Source: Svornostia abyssi (lineage in GTDB: Bacteria; Actinomycetota; Thermoleophilia; Solirubrobacterales; Solirubrobacteraceae). From it: DNA of 64,000 nt. The notes beneath the pieces were generated by a model. The model saw only the letters and a list, made by a program, of their open reading frames with translations. It was not told the origin of the DNA and searched no databases. Where the stretch lies: positions 1,798,001-1,862,000 of the forward strand of contig CP088295.1 in the NCBI GenBank assembly GCA_024666565.1, written 5' to 3'. The position numbers and the translations under genes were made by a program. Of this stretch, positions 43,913-52,168 are shown one piece after another (positions within the stretch are counted from its first letter, which is position 1; every line of letters starts with the position of its first letter).

Positions 43913-44116
43913 ATGAGTTTCAGCCCCGTCATCGAGCGCCGCAGCACCAACGGCCCCACCCATCCGGGTGAGGAGATCTGCCACATCGTCACCGAGGACG
44001 ACCCGGACCGCGCGCTGTGCGGCAAGGACGTCACCGGCTGGCCGTGGAATCCGCCGTGGCCGCTGTGCATCGTCTGCGAGGACCTCGCCCGGTCCCCGCT
44101 GCAGCCGCCCGTCTAG
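43913..44116 (+). CDS. Small Cys/His protein, possible zinc binder
   Basis: A 67-residue protein: EEICHIVTEDDPDRALCGKD followed by WPLCIVCEDLARS. The CH...C...CxxC arrangement could bind one zinc ion and recalls small actinobacterial families such as DUF3039, where ALCGK precedes a CxxC. ATG 43913 is chosen over GTG 43892. The upstream 208-base gap to rsgA shows no ORF. It is convergent with the LuxR-type regulator gene. Function unknown. Confidence 0.6.
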   Translation: MSFSPVIERRSTNGPTHPGEEICHIVTEDDPDRALCGKDVTGWPWNPPWPLCIVCEDLARSPLQPPV

Positions 44117-44129
44117 TTCGACCCGCGCA

Positions 44130-44774
44130 TCACGCGCCAAGGTAGGTCAGCACCGCCAGGACCCGGCGGTGCCCGCCGTCCCCTGCGCTGAGCCCGAGCT
44201 TCTCGAAGATCGCCGTCACGTGGCGCTCCACCGCGCCGACGCTCACGACGAGCCGGTCGGCGATCGCCTTGTTGCCCAGGCCCTCGGCCATCGCCTCGAG
44301 CACCTCGCGCTCGCGCGGCGTCAGCGTGTCGAGCGGATCGTCGGCGCGGCGGCGGCCGAGCATCTGCGCCACGACCTCCGGGTCGAGGACCGACCCGCCC
44401 TCCGCGACCCGGCGCACGGCGTCGACGAACCGGTCGACCTCGGCGATGCGGTCCTTCAGCAGGTATCCGACGCCCTCCGTCCCGCCCTCGAGCAGCCGCT
44501 GGACGTAGTGCTCCTCGACGTACTGGCTGAGGACGAGGATGCCGATCTCCGGGAACTCCCCGCGGATCGCCGCGGCCGCGACGAGGCCCTCGTCGCCGTG
44601 GTCGGGCGGCATCCGGATGTCGATGATCGCGACGTCGGGCTTGTGCCCGCGCACCTTGCGCACGAGCTCGTCGCCGTCGCCCGCCTGGCCGACGACCTCG
44701 ATGCCCTCGCTCTCGAGGATGCGCGCCGCGCCCTCGCGCAGCAGCACCGAGTCCTCGCCGATCACGACACGCAT
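44130..44774 (-). CDS. NarL/FixJ-type response regulator
   Basis: A 214-residue two-domain regulator. The receiver domain holds Asp52 (VAIIDIRMPPDHG), the acidic pair in IGEDS and Lys in YLLKDR. The LuxR-type helix-turn-helix is LTPREREVLEAMAEGLGNK followed by VVSVGAVERHVTAIFEKLGL. It acts as DNA-binding output of the adjacent kinase. The ATG overlaps the end of the kinase gene by 13 bases, so the two are coupled. Confidence 0.93.
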   Translation of the reverse strand: MRVVIGEDSVLLREGAARILESEGIEVVGQAGDGDELVRKVRGHKPDVAIIDIRMPPDHGDEGLVAAAAIRGEFPEIGILVLSQYVEEHYVQRLLEGGTEGVGYLLKDRIAEVDRFVDAVRRVAEGGSVLDPEVVAQMLGRRRADDPLDTLTPREREVLEAMAEGLGNKAIADRLVVSVGAVERHVTAIFEKLGLSAGDGGHRRVLAVLTYLGA

Positions 44775-46279
44775 GGAACCTCCGCTCGCAGGATGGTGCC
44801 GTCGCCGGCAGGGCTCTCGACGGACAGGCGGCCGTCGAGCGCGGCGAGCCGGTCGGCCAGCCCGCGCAGCCCGCCGCCCGCGACGTCCGCGCCACCCGCC
44901 CCGTCGTCACGGATCTCGGTGACGAGCGTGTCGCCGTCGAGCCGCACCTCGATCTCGATCTGGGTCGCCTCCGCGTGACGGACGGCGTTCGTCAGCCCCT
45001 CGGACACCAGGAAGTACACGGCAGACTCCACCGCGGGATCGAGCCGCGCGGGCGGCACCGCGACGATCTCCACCGGCACCGGGCTGCGACGCACGAGACC
45101 GCGCAGCGCCGGCTGCAGGCCACCCTCGGTGAGCACGGCGGGGTGGATCCCGCGCGCGAGTTCGCGCAGCTGGGAGATCGCCTCCCCGAGATCCTCGACG
45201 GCCTCGTCGAGCAGCTCCTCGGCAGTCGCGGTGTCGCCCTTCGCCAGCCGCGACTTCGCGCCGCGCAGGTTGACGGCGAGACCGACGAGCTGCTGCTGCG
45301 CGCCGTCGTGCAGGTCGCGTTCGATCTTCCGGCGGGCGGCGTCGGCCGCTTCGACGATCCGGGCGCGGGACGCCCGCAGCTCGGCCTCGTTGGCCAGCCG
45401 GTCGGTGATGTCGCGCAGGTGGCCGGTGAACACCGGGGGGCCGGGCACGTCGATGCGCGTGATCGTGAGCTCGACGGGCAGCCGGGTGCCATCCGCGCGC
45501 ACGGCCTCGACCTCGATGCGCTGATCCAGCAGCTTCGGCCGCTCGGTCGCCAGGTACCGCGCGAGGCCCGCGCGGTGCGGGCCGCGGAGTTCCTCAGGGA
45601 CGATGAGCTCGGCCATCTCGCGCCCGACCGCGTCCTCGCTGCGCCAGCCGAACACGCGCTCGGCGGCCGGGTTGAACTCGATGACGCGCCCGTCGTGGTC
45701 CATGGTCACGACCGGGTCGAGGGCGGCCTGCAGCGTCGCGCGGTAGCGCTGCTCGGAGAGATGGACGTCGGCCTCGACGCGGCGGCGCTCGGCGAGCTGG
45801 CCGAGCAGGCCGCCGACGACCTCCATCGACGCGAGCAGCTCCGGGTCCGGGTCGACGGCCTCGCGGCCGAAGCACTCCAGGACCCCACACACGCCGCGGC
45901 CGCTGACGATCGGCACGCCGATGGCGGCGTGCAGGCCCGCGTCGGCGGCAAGCGGACGGCGGGGCAGGCGCACGTCGGTGGTCGCGTCGGTGATCCAGGC
46001 GGGCTCGCCGGTGGCCCAGACGTGGCCGGGCAGGCCCTCGCCGCGCTGGAAGGTGAACGTGCGGGTGGCCTCCGCGAAGGCGTCGAGTGTCGGGTCCGCC
46101 GCGCACCACACATCGGTGCAGCGCAGGACGTCGTCGGCGCCCGGCTCCCATGTCGCGGCCAACGACCAGCCGAGGCTCTCGCAGACCGCCTGCAGCGCGC
46201 GGTGCTGCGCGTCAGCGCTCTCGGTGGCGCCCGCCACGGCGCGCGCCACTGCCTGCTCCGTGCGCACGCCGATGGCCAT
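44762..46279 (-). CDS. GAF-PAS sensor histidine kinase (HisKA_3 / NarX type)
   Basis: A 505-residue soluble kinase. A GAF domain (about 20-160: RGEGLPGHVWATGEPAWI, AIGVPIVSGRGVCGVLECF) is followed by a PAS domain (about 172-295). The phospho-acceptor is His324 in KIERDLHDGAQQQLVGLAVN. The HATPase_c domain has LVSEGLTNAVRHA (N box), DDGAGG and GGLRGLADRLAALDGRL. No membrane helix is seen, so the signal is intracellular (redox, light or ligand via GAF/PAS). It sits between a stand-alone receiver gene upstream (11-base gap) and the LuxR regulator downstream (overlap). Confidence 0.93.
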   Translation of the reverse strand: MAIGVRTEQAVARAVAGATESADAQHRALQAVCESLGWSLAATWEPGADDVLRCTDVWCAADPTLDAFAEATRTFTFQRGEGLPGHVWATGEPAWITDATTDVRLPRRPLAADAGLHAAIGVPIVSGRGVCGVLECFGREAVDPDPELLASMEVVGGLLGQLAERRRVEADVHLSEQRYRATLQAALDPVVTMDHDGRVIEFNPAAERVFGWRSEDAVGREMAELIVPEELRGPHRAGLARYLATERPKLLDQRIEVEAVRADGTRLPVELTITRIDVPGPPVFTGHLRDITDRLANEAELRASRARIVEAADAARRKIERDLHDGAQQQLVGLAVNLRGAKSRLAKGDTATAEELLDEAVEDLGEAISQLRELARGIHPAVLTEGGLQPALRGLVRRSPVPVEIVAVPPARLDPAVESAVYFLVSEGLTNAVRHAEATQIEIEVRLDGDTLVTEIRDDGAGGADVAGGGLRGLADRLAALDGRLSVESPAGDGTILRAEVPCVS

Positions 46280-46290
46280 AGGACCGGAAA

Positions 46291-46647
46291 CTACTCGGTG
46301 AGCAGGGCGTCCAGCGCGTCGCCGGACAGCTCGGCCTTCGGGATGAAGCCGCGCGCGCCATGCTCGAGGGCCAGTCCGGCGTAGTCCTCCTCCTCGTGCG
46401 TGGACACGAGGACGACGTCGGTCCCGGGGACCTCGGTGCGCATGCGCCGGGCGATCTCCAGCCCGCTGACGTCGGGGAGCATCACGTCGAGCAGGAGGAC
46501 ATCGGGCGTGAGACGACCGGCCTCCGCCAGCCCGGAGAGGCCGTCGGCGGCCTCTCCGACGACATCCCAGCCGTCGACCTCCAGCGCCCGGCGCGCCACC
46601 GAACGGAACCGCTCGTGGTCGTCGACGATGAGAACGCTCCGGGACAT
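46291..46647 (-). CDS. Stand-alone receiver-domain response regulator
   Basis: A 118-residue CheY-like receiver only. The acidic pair is in VLIVDDHERF, the phospho-acceptor is Asp54 (VLLLDVMLPDVSG), Thr/Ser switch in VVLVSTHEEED and Lys in GFIPKAEL. No output domain follows. It is first in a three-gene set with the kinase and the LuxR regulator, so it may compete for phosphate or pass it to another partner. ATG 46647 is preferred; GTG 46653 is possible. Confidence 0.88.
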   Translation of the reverse strand: MSRSVLIVDDHERFRSVARRALEVDGWDVVGEAADGLSGLAEAGRLTPDVLLLDVMLPDVSGLEIARRMRTEVPGTDVVLVSTHEEEDYAGLALEHGARGFIPKAELSGDALDALLTE

Positions 46648-46742
46648 GTCCACATTGTGCTCTCTCGCGCGACGTTTGAACCTTGGGTTAACCCCACGGC
46701 GTGTCGCGGACTTCCCGCAGGACTGCGCCCGCGGCGTGCGCG

Positions 46743-48962
46743 CTACGGGGTGCGGACCGGCCGCGCGGCCCGCCGGGCGTCGCGCGGCTTGTCGGCGAGC
46801 TGGCGGATGTCCGCCGTGTGCATGAGATCCGCGGCGGTGGTGCCGTCGTCGGGGAACGTCGCGAAGCCGATTCCGGCGGTCAGCGGTTGCCCGTTGGCCC
46901 CGACCTGCGCCAGCGCGCCCCGGATGCCGCGCGCGAGGAGGCGGGCCTCCTCCGGGCCCGTCTCGGGCGCGATCAGGGCGAACTCGTCGCCGCCCTGGCG
47001 GATCACCGTGTCCTGTGCCCGGACTGCGCGGCGCAGCGCGGAAGCTGCCTCCCGCAGCAGGTCGTCTCCCGCGGCGTGGCCGAGGGTGTCGTTGACCTGC
47101 TTGAAGCCGTTGAGGTCCAGCGCGAACACCGTGAGCGGCCGGGCGGTCCGGGTGTGGCGCTGCAGCTCGTAGTCGACGCGCTCGGTCAGCAGCCGCCGGT
47201 TGCCCACGCCGGTGAGCGGATCGCGGCGCATGAGTTCGCCGAGGTGCTCGGACTGCTCGTTGGCGGTGCGCCACGTCAGCTCGACGTACAGCGCGTGCCA
47301 GACCATCGCGGCGAACGCGCAGATCGCGCCCCCGAGCACCGGGCCGGTGCCGATGCTCAGCACCGCCGCGCCGAGGACCACCGTGGCGATCACGAGGTGG
47401 ACGACGATCGCGCGTGACGAGTCCACGACGAACGCGATCGCCGCGCCGAGGAACGCGACGATCGGCAGGGCCGCATACGCGTGGTCTCCGAGCAGCAGGA
47501 GCCCGACGGCGAGTTCTCCGCACACGAGCACCGGCAGGCCGTGGAACCAGCGCGGATGCATGCGGTCGGTCGGGACGAGCTGCACGAGGGCGGCGGTCGT
47601 CAGGGTCATCGCGGCGATGAACAGCAGCTGCGCCTGCAGGCCATCGAGGAACCAGAGCCCGCCGGCCAGCGCCATCACGCCGATGCCGCCGAACGCGAGC
47701 CCGACGGCCGCCCGCACGCTGCGCAGTCGGCTCACGCGCCGCGCGACGTGCTCGCCTGCGCCGTCCAGCCCGGAGCCGGCGGAGAGGAACGCGTGCTCCA
47801 GCTCGTCAGCCAGGGCGCGCAGGCCCGGGAGGCGCATGGCGCGCCGGCCGAGGTCGGGCTCACGGCCGGCGGAATGGACGGGCGCGCGGGGCCCGGGATT
47901 GGCCTTGTCGTCACGCTGGCGGGCGTCGGCCACCTCGAACAGCGTGGCTGCGTCGGCCGCGTCGTCGGGGAAGACCGCGGCGCCGATCGCCGCGGCGACC
48001 GGCTGGTCGCCTGCCGCGATCCCGTCGAGCGCGACGTGCAGCTTCGCCACGAGCCCGCAGGCATCGTCGCGGTCCGTCTCCGGCAGCAGGACGCAGAACT
48101 CGTCGCCGCCGGCTCGCACCACAGTGTCCTGTTCCCGGACCGCGGCCTGGAGCGTTGCGGCGACGCGCTGGAGGATCTCGTCACCTGCGTGGTGGCCGAG
48201 CGTGTCGTTGATCTCCTTGAATCCGTTGAGGTCGAGCACGACGAGCGCCAGGCTGCGGTCGGTCCGCTCGTGCCGGCGCAGCTCGTAGCGCAGCCGCTCG
48301 TCGAGAAGGCGCCGGTTGCCGACACCGGTCAGCGGATCGGCGCGCACGAGTTCCTCAAGCCGCCGCGTCTGGCGGTCCGCGCCATCCCAGACGAGGGCGA
48401 CGAAGAGGCCCAGGCCCCACGTCACGACGAGGGCGAGGAGGGACGCGCCGATGGTCGCCATCGTCCCGCTCCAGAAGATGACCGGGAGCAGGATGAGGAC
48501 CGAGCCCAGCAGTGCGTGGGCCAGGCGCGCCCGCGGGCGGATGATCACGAAGGCGACGGCCGGGCCCAAGAAGGTGAACAGGGGGGTGACGGTCCCGCCG
48601 TACGGCTGTGCGGCGGCCACGCCGAGCGCCAGCAGCACACCGATGACGATGCACAGGACGTCGAACCATCGCTCGTGGATCTCCGACGTCCGCAGGAGTC
48701 CGATCACGACGCCGGTGCCCATGCCGAGGATCCCGACGACGGCGAGTCGCAGCGGTGCGTCCCCGCCGAGCATCAGCCCGAACGGGTAGGCGAACAGGCC
48801 GACGACGAAGAACAACGACGCGGTCATCAGCCGGCCTTCGAGCGTGCGGCAGATCTGCCGCGCGAGCGGGATCGGCTCGTCGGTCAGCTCCGGGTGCCCG
48901 AGCAGCCCGAGGCGTGCCAGCACCCGCCCGATCAGCGTGCGGTCGTCGTGTGTGACCGGCAT
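46743..48962 (-). CDS. Tandem double diguanylate cyclase: (6TM-GGDEF) x 2
   Basis: A 739-residue protein built from two similar halves, each of about six membrane helices plus a GGDEF domain. Half one: helices about 45-200, DPLTGVGNRRLLDERLRYEL, active motif RAGGDEF near 284. Half two: helices about 415-580, DPLTGVGNRRLLTERVDYEL, active motif RQGGDEF near 656. Both I-site-like and metal residues (VVLDLNGFKEIND, FALDLNGFKQVND) are kept. Cyclases need two GGDEF domains facing each other, so one chain might form its own catalytic pair. Ribosome-binding site GGGGGAG precedes ATG 48962. Confidence 0.9.
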   Translation of the reverse strand: MPVTHDDRTLIGRVLARLGLLGHPELTDEPIPLARQICRTLEGRLMTASLFFVVGLFAYPFGLMLGGDAPLRLAVVGILGMGTGVVIGLLRTSEIHERWFDVLCIVIGVLLALGVAAAQPYGGTVTPLFTFLGPAVAFVIIRPRARLAHALLGSVLILLPVIFWSGTMATIGASLLALVVTWGLGLFVALVWDGADRQTRRLEELVRADPLTGVGNRRLLDERLRYELRRHERTDRSLALVVLDLNGFKEINDTLGHHAGDEILQRVAATLQAAVREQDTVVRAGGDEFCVLLPETDRDDACGLVAKLHVALDGIAAGDQPVAAAIGAAVFPDDAADAATLFEVADARQRDDKANPGPRAPVHSAGREPDLGRRAMRLPGLRALADELEHAFLSAGSGLDGAGEHVARRVSRLRSVRAAVGLAFGGIGVMALAGGLWFLDGLQAQLLFIAAMTLTTAALVQLVPTDRMHPRWFHGLPVLVCGELAVGLLLLGDHAYAALPIVAFLGAAIAFVVDSSRAIVVHLVIATVVLGAAVLSIGTGPVLGGAICAFAAMVWHALYVELTWRTANEQSEHLGELMRRDPLTGVGNRRLLTERVDYELQRHTRTARPLTVFALDLNGFKQVNDTLGHAAGDDLLREAASALRRAVRAQDTVIRQGGDEFALIAPETGPEEARLLARGIRGALAQVGANGQPLTAGIGFATFPDDGTTAADLMHTADIRQLADKPRDARRAARPVRTP

Positions 48963-49089
48963 CGCGCCGATCTCCCCCTCTCCCCCAGAACAGACACCCG
49001 GGGACCAATATGGCGCATCCCGGGGAGGCGTGCCTCACTTCTGCCTCCATCATTCGTCCAGTTCCCGGTCCGGAAACTCACGCGCTTCT

Positions 49090-49144
49090 GCGACAATCTG
49101 TCGCGTTTCGGGGCATTGACGGGGTATCCGGTGGCGAGTACCTT
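49090..49144 (+). promoter_or_regulatory. Palindrome and promoter upstream of a tetR gene
   Basis: GCGACA-ATC-TGTCGC (49090-49104) is a perfect inverted repeat. Downstream, TTGACG (49116-49121) and TACCTT (49139-49144) are spaced by 17 bases, a good sigma-70-type promoter for the tetR gene at 49156. Transcription would begin within a few bases of the ATG, so the message would be almost leaderless. The palindrome may be the TetR operator. Confidence 0.45.
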
Positions 49145-49155
49145 TTCGTACCCCT

Positions 49156-49782
49156 ATGGGCAGGTCTGGGCAGCACGTCGCGGCGCGTGCGGGCGAGGAC
49201 CCGCAGCTCGAACGGCGCATCCGTGACGGCCTGGCGTTCGCCATCACCGACCGCGGGTACCTGGCCACCACGGTCGCGGACATCGCGCGGCAGGCGCGCG
49301 TGCCGGTCAGCGTCGTCTACGAGCTCTATGGGGACAAGGAGGCGTGCTTCCTCGCCTTCTACCGTCACACGACGTCCGCCCTCCTGCAGCACGTGCAGGC
49401 CATCGATCGCAAGCAGGTCGCCGCCGGCATGGACTGGCGAGCACGAGTGCGCGGCGGGGTCCGGGCGTACCTCGCGGCGCTCGCGGCGGGACCTGCGCTG
49501 TCCCAAGTGGCGCTGTTGGAGATCGGGCTCGTCGGGCCCCAGGGCCGTCAGGCGCGCCGCGAGGCGCTCGACGGCTACGCGGCGATGCTCGACGCGCTCA
49601 CGGCGAACGACGAGGCGCAGCGCCTCGGCGTCCGCGCGCTCGGGCCGAGCGAGGCACTGGCGGTCGTCGGCGCGGTGCACGAACTCGTCGTGCACCACAT
49701 CGACACCGTCGGGGCCGAGCGGCTCGTCGAGCTCACCGCCCCCGTCAGCGACGTGATCATCAGGATGGTGGAGCGGCGCTGA
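49156..49782 (+). CDS. TetR-family regulator
   Basis: A 208-residue TetR protein. The DNA-binding domain reads RRIRDGLAFAITDRGYLATT, with helix-turn-helix VADIARQARVPVSVVYELYG. The remainder is a helical ligand domain. No ribosome-binding site is visible, in keeping with the promoter lying just upstream of ATG 49156. It diverges from the double-GGDEF gene (193-base gap) and overlaps the convergent PucR-like gene by 23 bases. The target is unknown. Confidence 0.85.
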   Translation: MGRSGQHVAARAGEDPQLERRIRDGLAFAITDRGYLATTVADIARQARVPVSVVYELYGDKEACFLAFYRHTTSALLQHVQAIDRKQVAAGMDWRARVRGGVRAYLAALAAGPALSQVALLEIGLVGPQGRQARREALDGYAAMLDALTANDEAQRLGVRALGPSEALAVVGAVHELVVHHIDTVGAERLVELTAPVSDVIIRMVERR

Positions 49783-51019
49783 CGTCCTCGCGCCGCGCGG
49801 CGGCCCGGCGGTTCAGCAGCCACCACGCCGCCACGAGGTCCTCGGTGCGGCGCAGGTCAAGCCCGGTGAGTTCCCGGAAGCGGCCGAGCCGGTAGCGCAC
49901 GGTGTTGACGTGCACGCACATCCGCTTGGCGGTGCCCTCCGCGTCCTGATTGTCGTTGAGGTAGTCCAGCACGGTCCGCTCGATCTCGTGCGGCTCCGGG
50001 CCCTCCGGGAACGGCGCGAGGATGCGCCGGTCCAGGCGTTCGGCGGCGCGCTCGGCGGAGACCACCAGCGGCCTCGGCCCGAGGTCCTCGAGCATGAGCG
50101 TGCCCTGCATCTCGAACGCGTGCGCGGCATCGAGTGCGGCGCACGCGTCGGCGAAGGACCGGCTGACCTGGTCGAGCACCATCGGCTCGCCGATCGCGAC
50201 GAGGTGCCCGTCGACGTGCGGCCGGGTGGGCGCGAGGCCGACGAGGTCGCCGTCGAGGGTCTCGACGATGGGGGAGAGGTTCCCGTCCCCGCCCGTGCGC
50301 AGGATGGTCGAGGCGATGTCGAGCGCGTCCCGGCGGCTCGTCGGCCGGCTGCAGAACGGGATGTACGGTCGGTCTGCGGCGAGGCCGAAGCGCAGCGCCT
50401 GCGACCGCAGCCGCTCGTGCTGGTGGGTGCCCAGCAGCAGGCTCCGGACGAACTCGGTGCGGCGGGCGCGCTCGCGGCGCAGGCGCTGCTCTTCGAGGTC
50501 ACCGTGCAGGCGCGCCACGGTGCTCGTGATGCCGTTCGCCCACTCCCAGGCGAGGTCGCGCACCTGCAGCAGCCCCTCCATGGGAAGGCCGGCCGCCTGG
50601 AACTCCTCGTCGAGGACCGCGATCAGCTCACGCGAGCCGATGTGGATGGCCTGGAGCAGCGCGTCGAGCGGCACCCCGTCGAAGCTGCGCTTCTGGGCGT
50701 GCTCCTCGAACGGGTCGAGCACCTGGCGGCTCGGGTGCTCGGCGGTCTTCGCGTGCTGCATGACGGCTGACAGCAGGCCGAGCACGCTGCCGGCGATCTG
50801 CGCGTCATCGATGCGCTCGTACGCCGGGATCTTCACGCGGATCTCGGCGAGCACCCGCGCCGACACTTCGGGCAGGCGCAGCTCGATGCGCTCGATGATC
50901 CGGTGCTCGGCTTCCGCCGACAGGCTCGGATGCTGCGAAAAGAACTCCCGGGCCAGACCCTTGAGATCCGGGAGCAGGTCGGCGTCTGGAACGCCAACCT
51001 GCGGACTGGACGACTGCAT
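49760..51019 (-). CDS. PucR/CdaR-type transcriptional regulator
   Basis: A 419-residue regulator with the C-terminal PucR helix-turn-helix (HTH_30): TVLDYLNDNQDAEGTAKRM, HVNTVRYRLGRFRELTGLDL. The N-terminal part (about 40-180) is a helical sensory region (LDALLQAIHIGSRELIAVLD), and a GGDEF-like degenerate middle domain follows, as in this family. Relatives regulate purine, sugar-acid or amino-acid catabolism. AAGGAGG eight bases upstream supports ATG 51019. It is downstream of a tetR gene on the same strand. Confidence 0.87.
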   Translation of the reverse strand: MQSSSPQVGVPDADLLPDLKGLAREFFSQHPSLSAEAEHRIIERIELRLPEVSARVLAEIRVKIPAYERIDDAQIAGSVLGLLSAVMQHAKTAEHPSRQVLDPFEEHAQKRSFDGVPLDALLQAIHIGSRELIAVLDEEFQAAGLPMEGLLQVRDLAWEWANGITSTVARLHGDLEEQRLRRERARRTEFVRSLLLGTHQHERLRSQALRFGLAADRPYIPFCSRPTSRRDALDIASTILRTGGDGNLSPIVETLDGDLVGLAPTRPHVDGHLVAIGEPMVLDQVSRSFADACAALDAAHAFEMQGTLMLEDLGPRPLVVSAERAAERLDRRILAPFPEGPEPHEIERTVLDYLNDNQDAEGTAKRMCVHVNTVRYRLGRFRELTGLDLRRTEDLVAAWWLLNRRAAARREDVSAAPPS

Positions 51020-51095
51020 ATTCCCCCTCCTTCATCGGGGCGGACAGACCCCGTGAAGAGGATCGTATACCCACGACCCCAGGAAATGCGAGGAA

Positions 51096-51749
51096 TCACA
51101 TTCGCGCGGTGGCGGCCTCCGCGTCGCGGCGCGCACGGGCACGCAGGCCGATGAGGGCGGTGTGCTGCACGAGCGCGGCGGCGTCGCCGGGGCTCAGCTT
51201 GCCGGTCGTGACCTGCCGCAGCCCCTCCAGCAGGATTCCCGCGAGCATGCCGAGCAGCGTGTCCGCGTCGAAGTCCGGCGACACGACACCCTGGCGCTGC
51301 AGCCGCGCGATCGCCTGGCGGGCCGGGGGGACGAGGTCGGTGGCGAGTGCTGCGCGGAGCGCGGGATCCCAGACCACCACGGCGCGGGGCCCGGGGCCGC
51401 CGTCGTCCAGCGCGGCGAACGTGTCGCGGACATAGGTGCTGAGCGCGCTCACGATCTCGACCGCGGTGGGCTCGGGCCGCATGAGCGTGGCCAGCAGCCG
51501 GTCACGGGCCGGGCGTTCGGCGGCGAGCGCCCGGGTGCGGAGCACCTCGAGGATGGTGCCGACCGATGAGTAGTGGCGGTACATCGTCGCCCGGGATACC
51601 CCGGCCAGCTCGGCGATCGCCGAGACGCTGACGTGCGGATCCTCGGTCAGGGCCTGGGCGGCCACGCGCAGGATCCGTGCATCGGTGGCGCGGTAATCGG
51701 CACGACCGCGACTGATGGGGACAGGAATTTCCTGGAACGACGCTTCCAT
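51096..51749 (-). CDS. TetR-family regulator
   Basis: A 217-residue TetR protein. Helix-turn-helix: SVSAIAELAGVSRATMYRHY. The C-terminal ligand domain includes TLLGMLAGILLEGLRQVTTG. ATG 51749 (MEASFQEIPVPIS) gives a normal length; the open frame further upstream is not TetR-like. It is divergent from the secreted lipase gene across 419 bases and lies 76 bases before the PucR-like gene on the same strand. It might control either. Confidence 0.85.
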   Translation of the reverse strand: MEASFQEIPVPISRGRADYRATDARILRVAAQALTEDPHVSVSAIAELAGVSRATMYRHYSSVGTILEVLRTRALAAERPARDRLLATLMRPEPTAVEIVSALSTYVRDTFAALDDGGPGPRAVVVWDPALRAALATDLVPPARQAIARLQRQGVVSPDFDADTLLGMLAGILLEGLRQVTTGKLSPGDAAALVQHTALIGLRARARRDAEAATARM

Positions 51750-52168
51750 GGATCGCAAGGTACGTGCGACACAAAGGCTCTCTTTGGAACTTGTTCGTGG
51801 CGACAGACCGGCCTCGTCGCCACGGCCCGGTGAGATCCACGGTCTTGCTTGCCGCGCCCGCCGTTCCCCGGCTCGTCTGCGGCTCATACGTTGCGGGAGC
51901 TGAGGCTTCTTCAGTTGTCGTGGTGGTGCGGACAGGTCCCGCCCGGCAGTGAGGACCGGAAACACCAGCGCCGGTCTTCGCACAGGACGGAGTGCGTGGC
52001 CGCTTCCCCAGGGCGGCCACGCACCTCCAACTTCCGGCGCGATTTCCCCCACGAACCGGTCTATGTGGTAGAACAGCGCCCGATTCGGCAAGCGTGGAGT
52101 GCGGATGGGGATCTGCACTCGTCGACGCTCGCCACCACCGCGCTCTGTCCAGCGCGTAGGGGGAGTTC
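51750..52168. other. Intergenic region between tetR and lipase genes
   Basis: This 419-base gap has no ORF with the G/C-ending codon pattern of the neighbours. It holds one small inverted repeat, CAAAG-GCTCT-CTTTG (51772-51786), 23 bases before the tetR ATG, a candidate autoregulatory site. A strong ribosome-binding site, AGGGGGAG (52158-52165), belongs to the lipase gene. I see no RNA gene or repeat. Confidence 0.5.
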
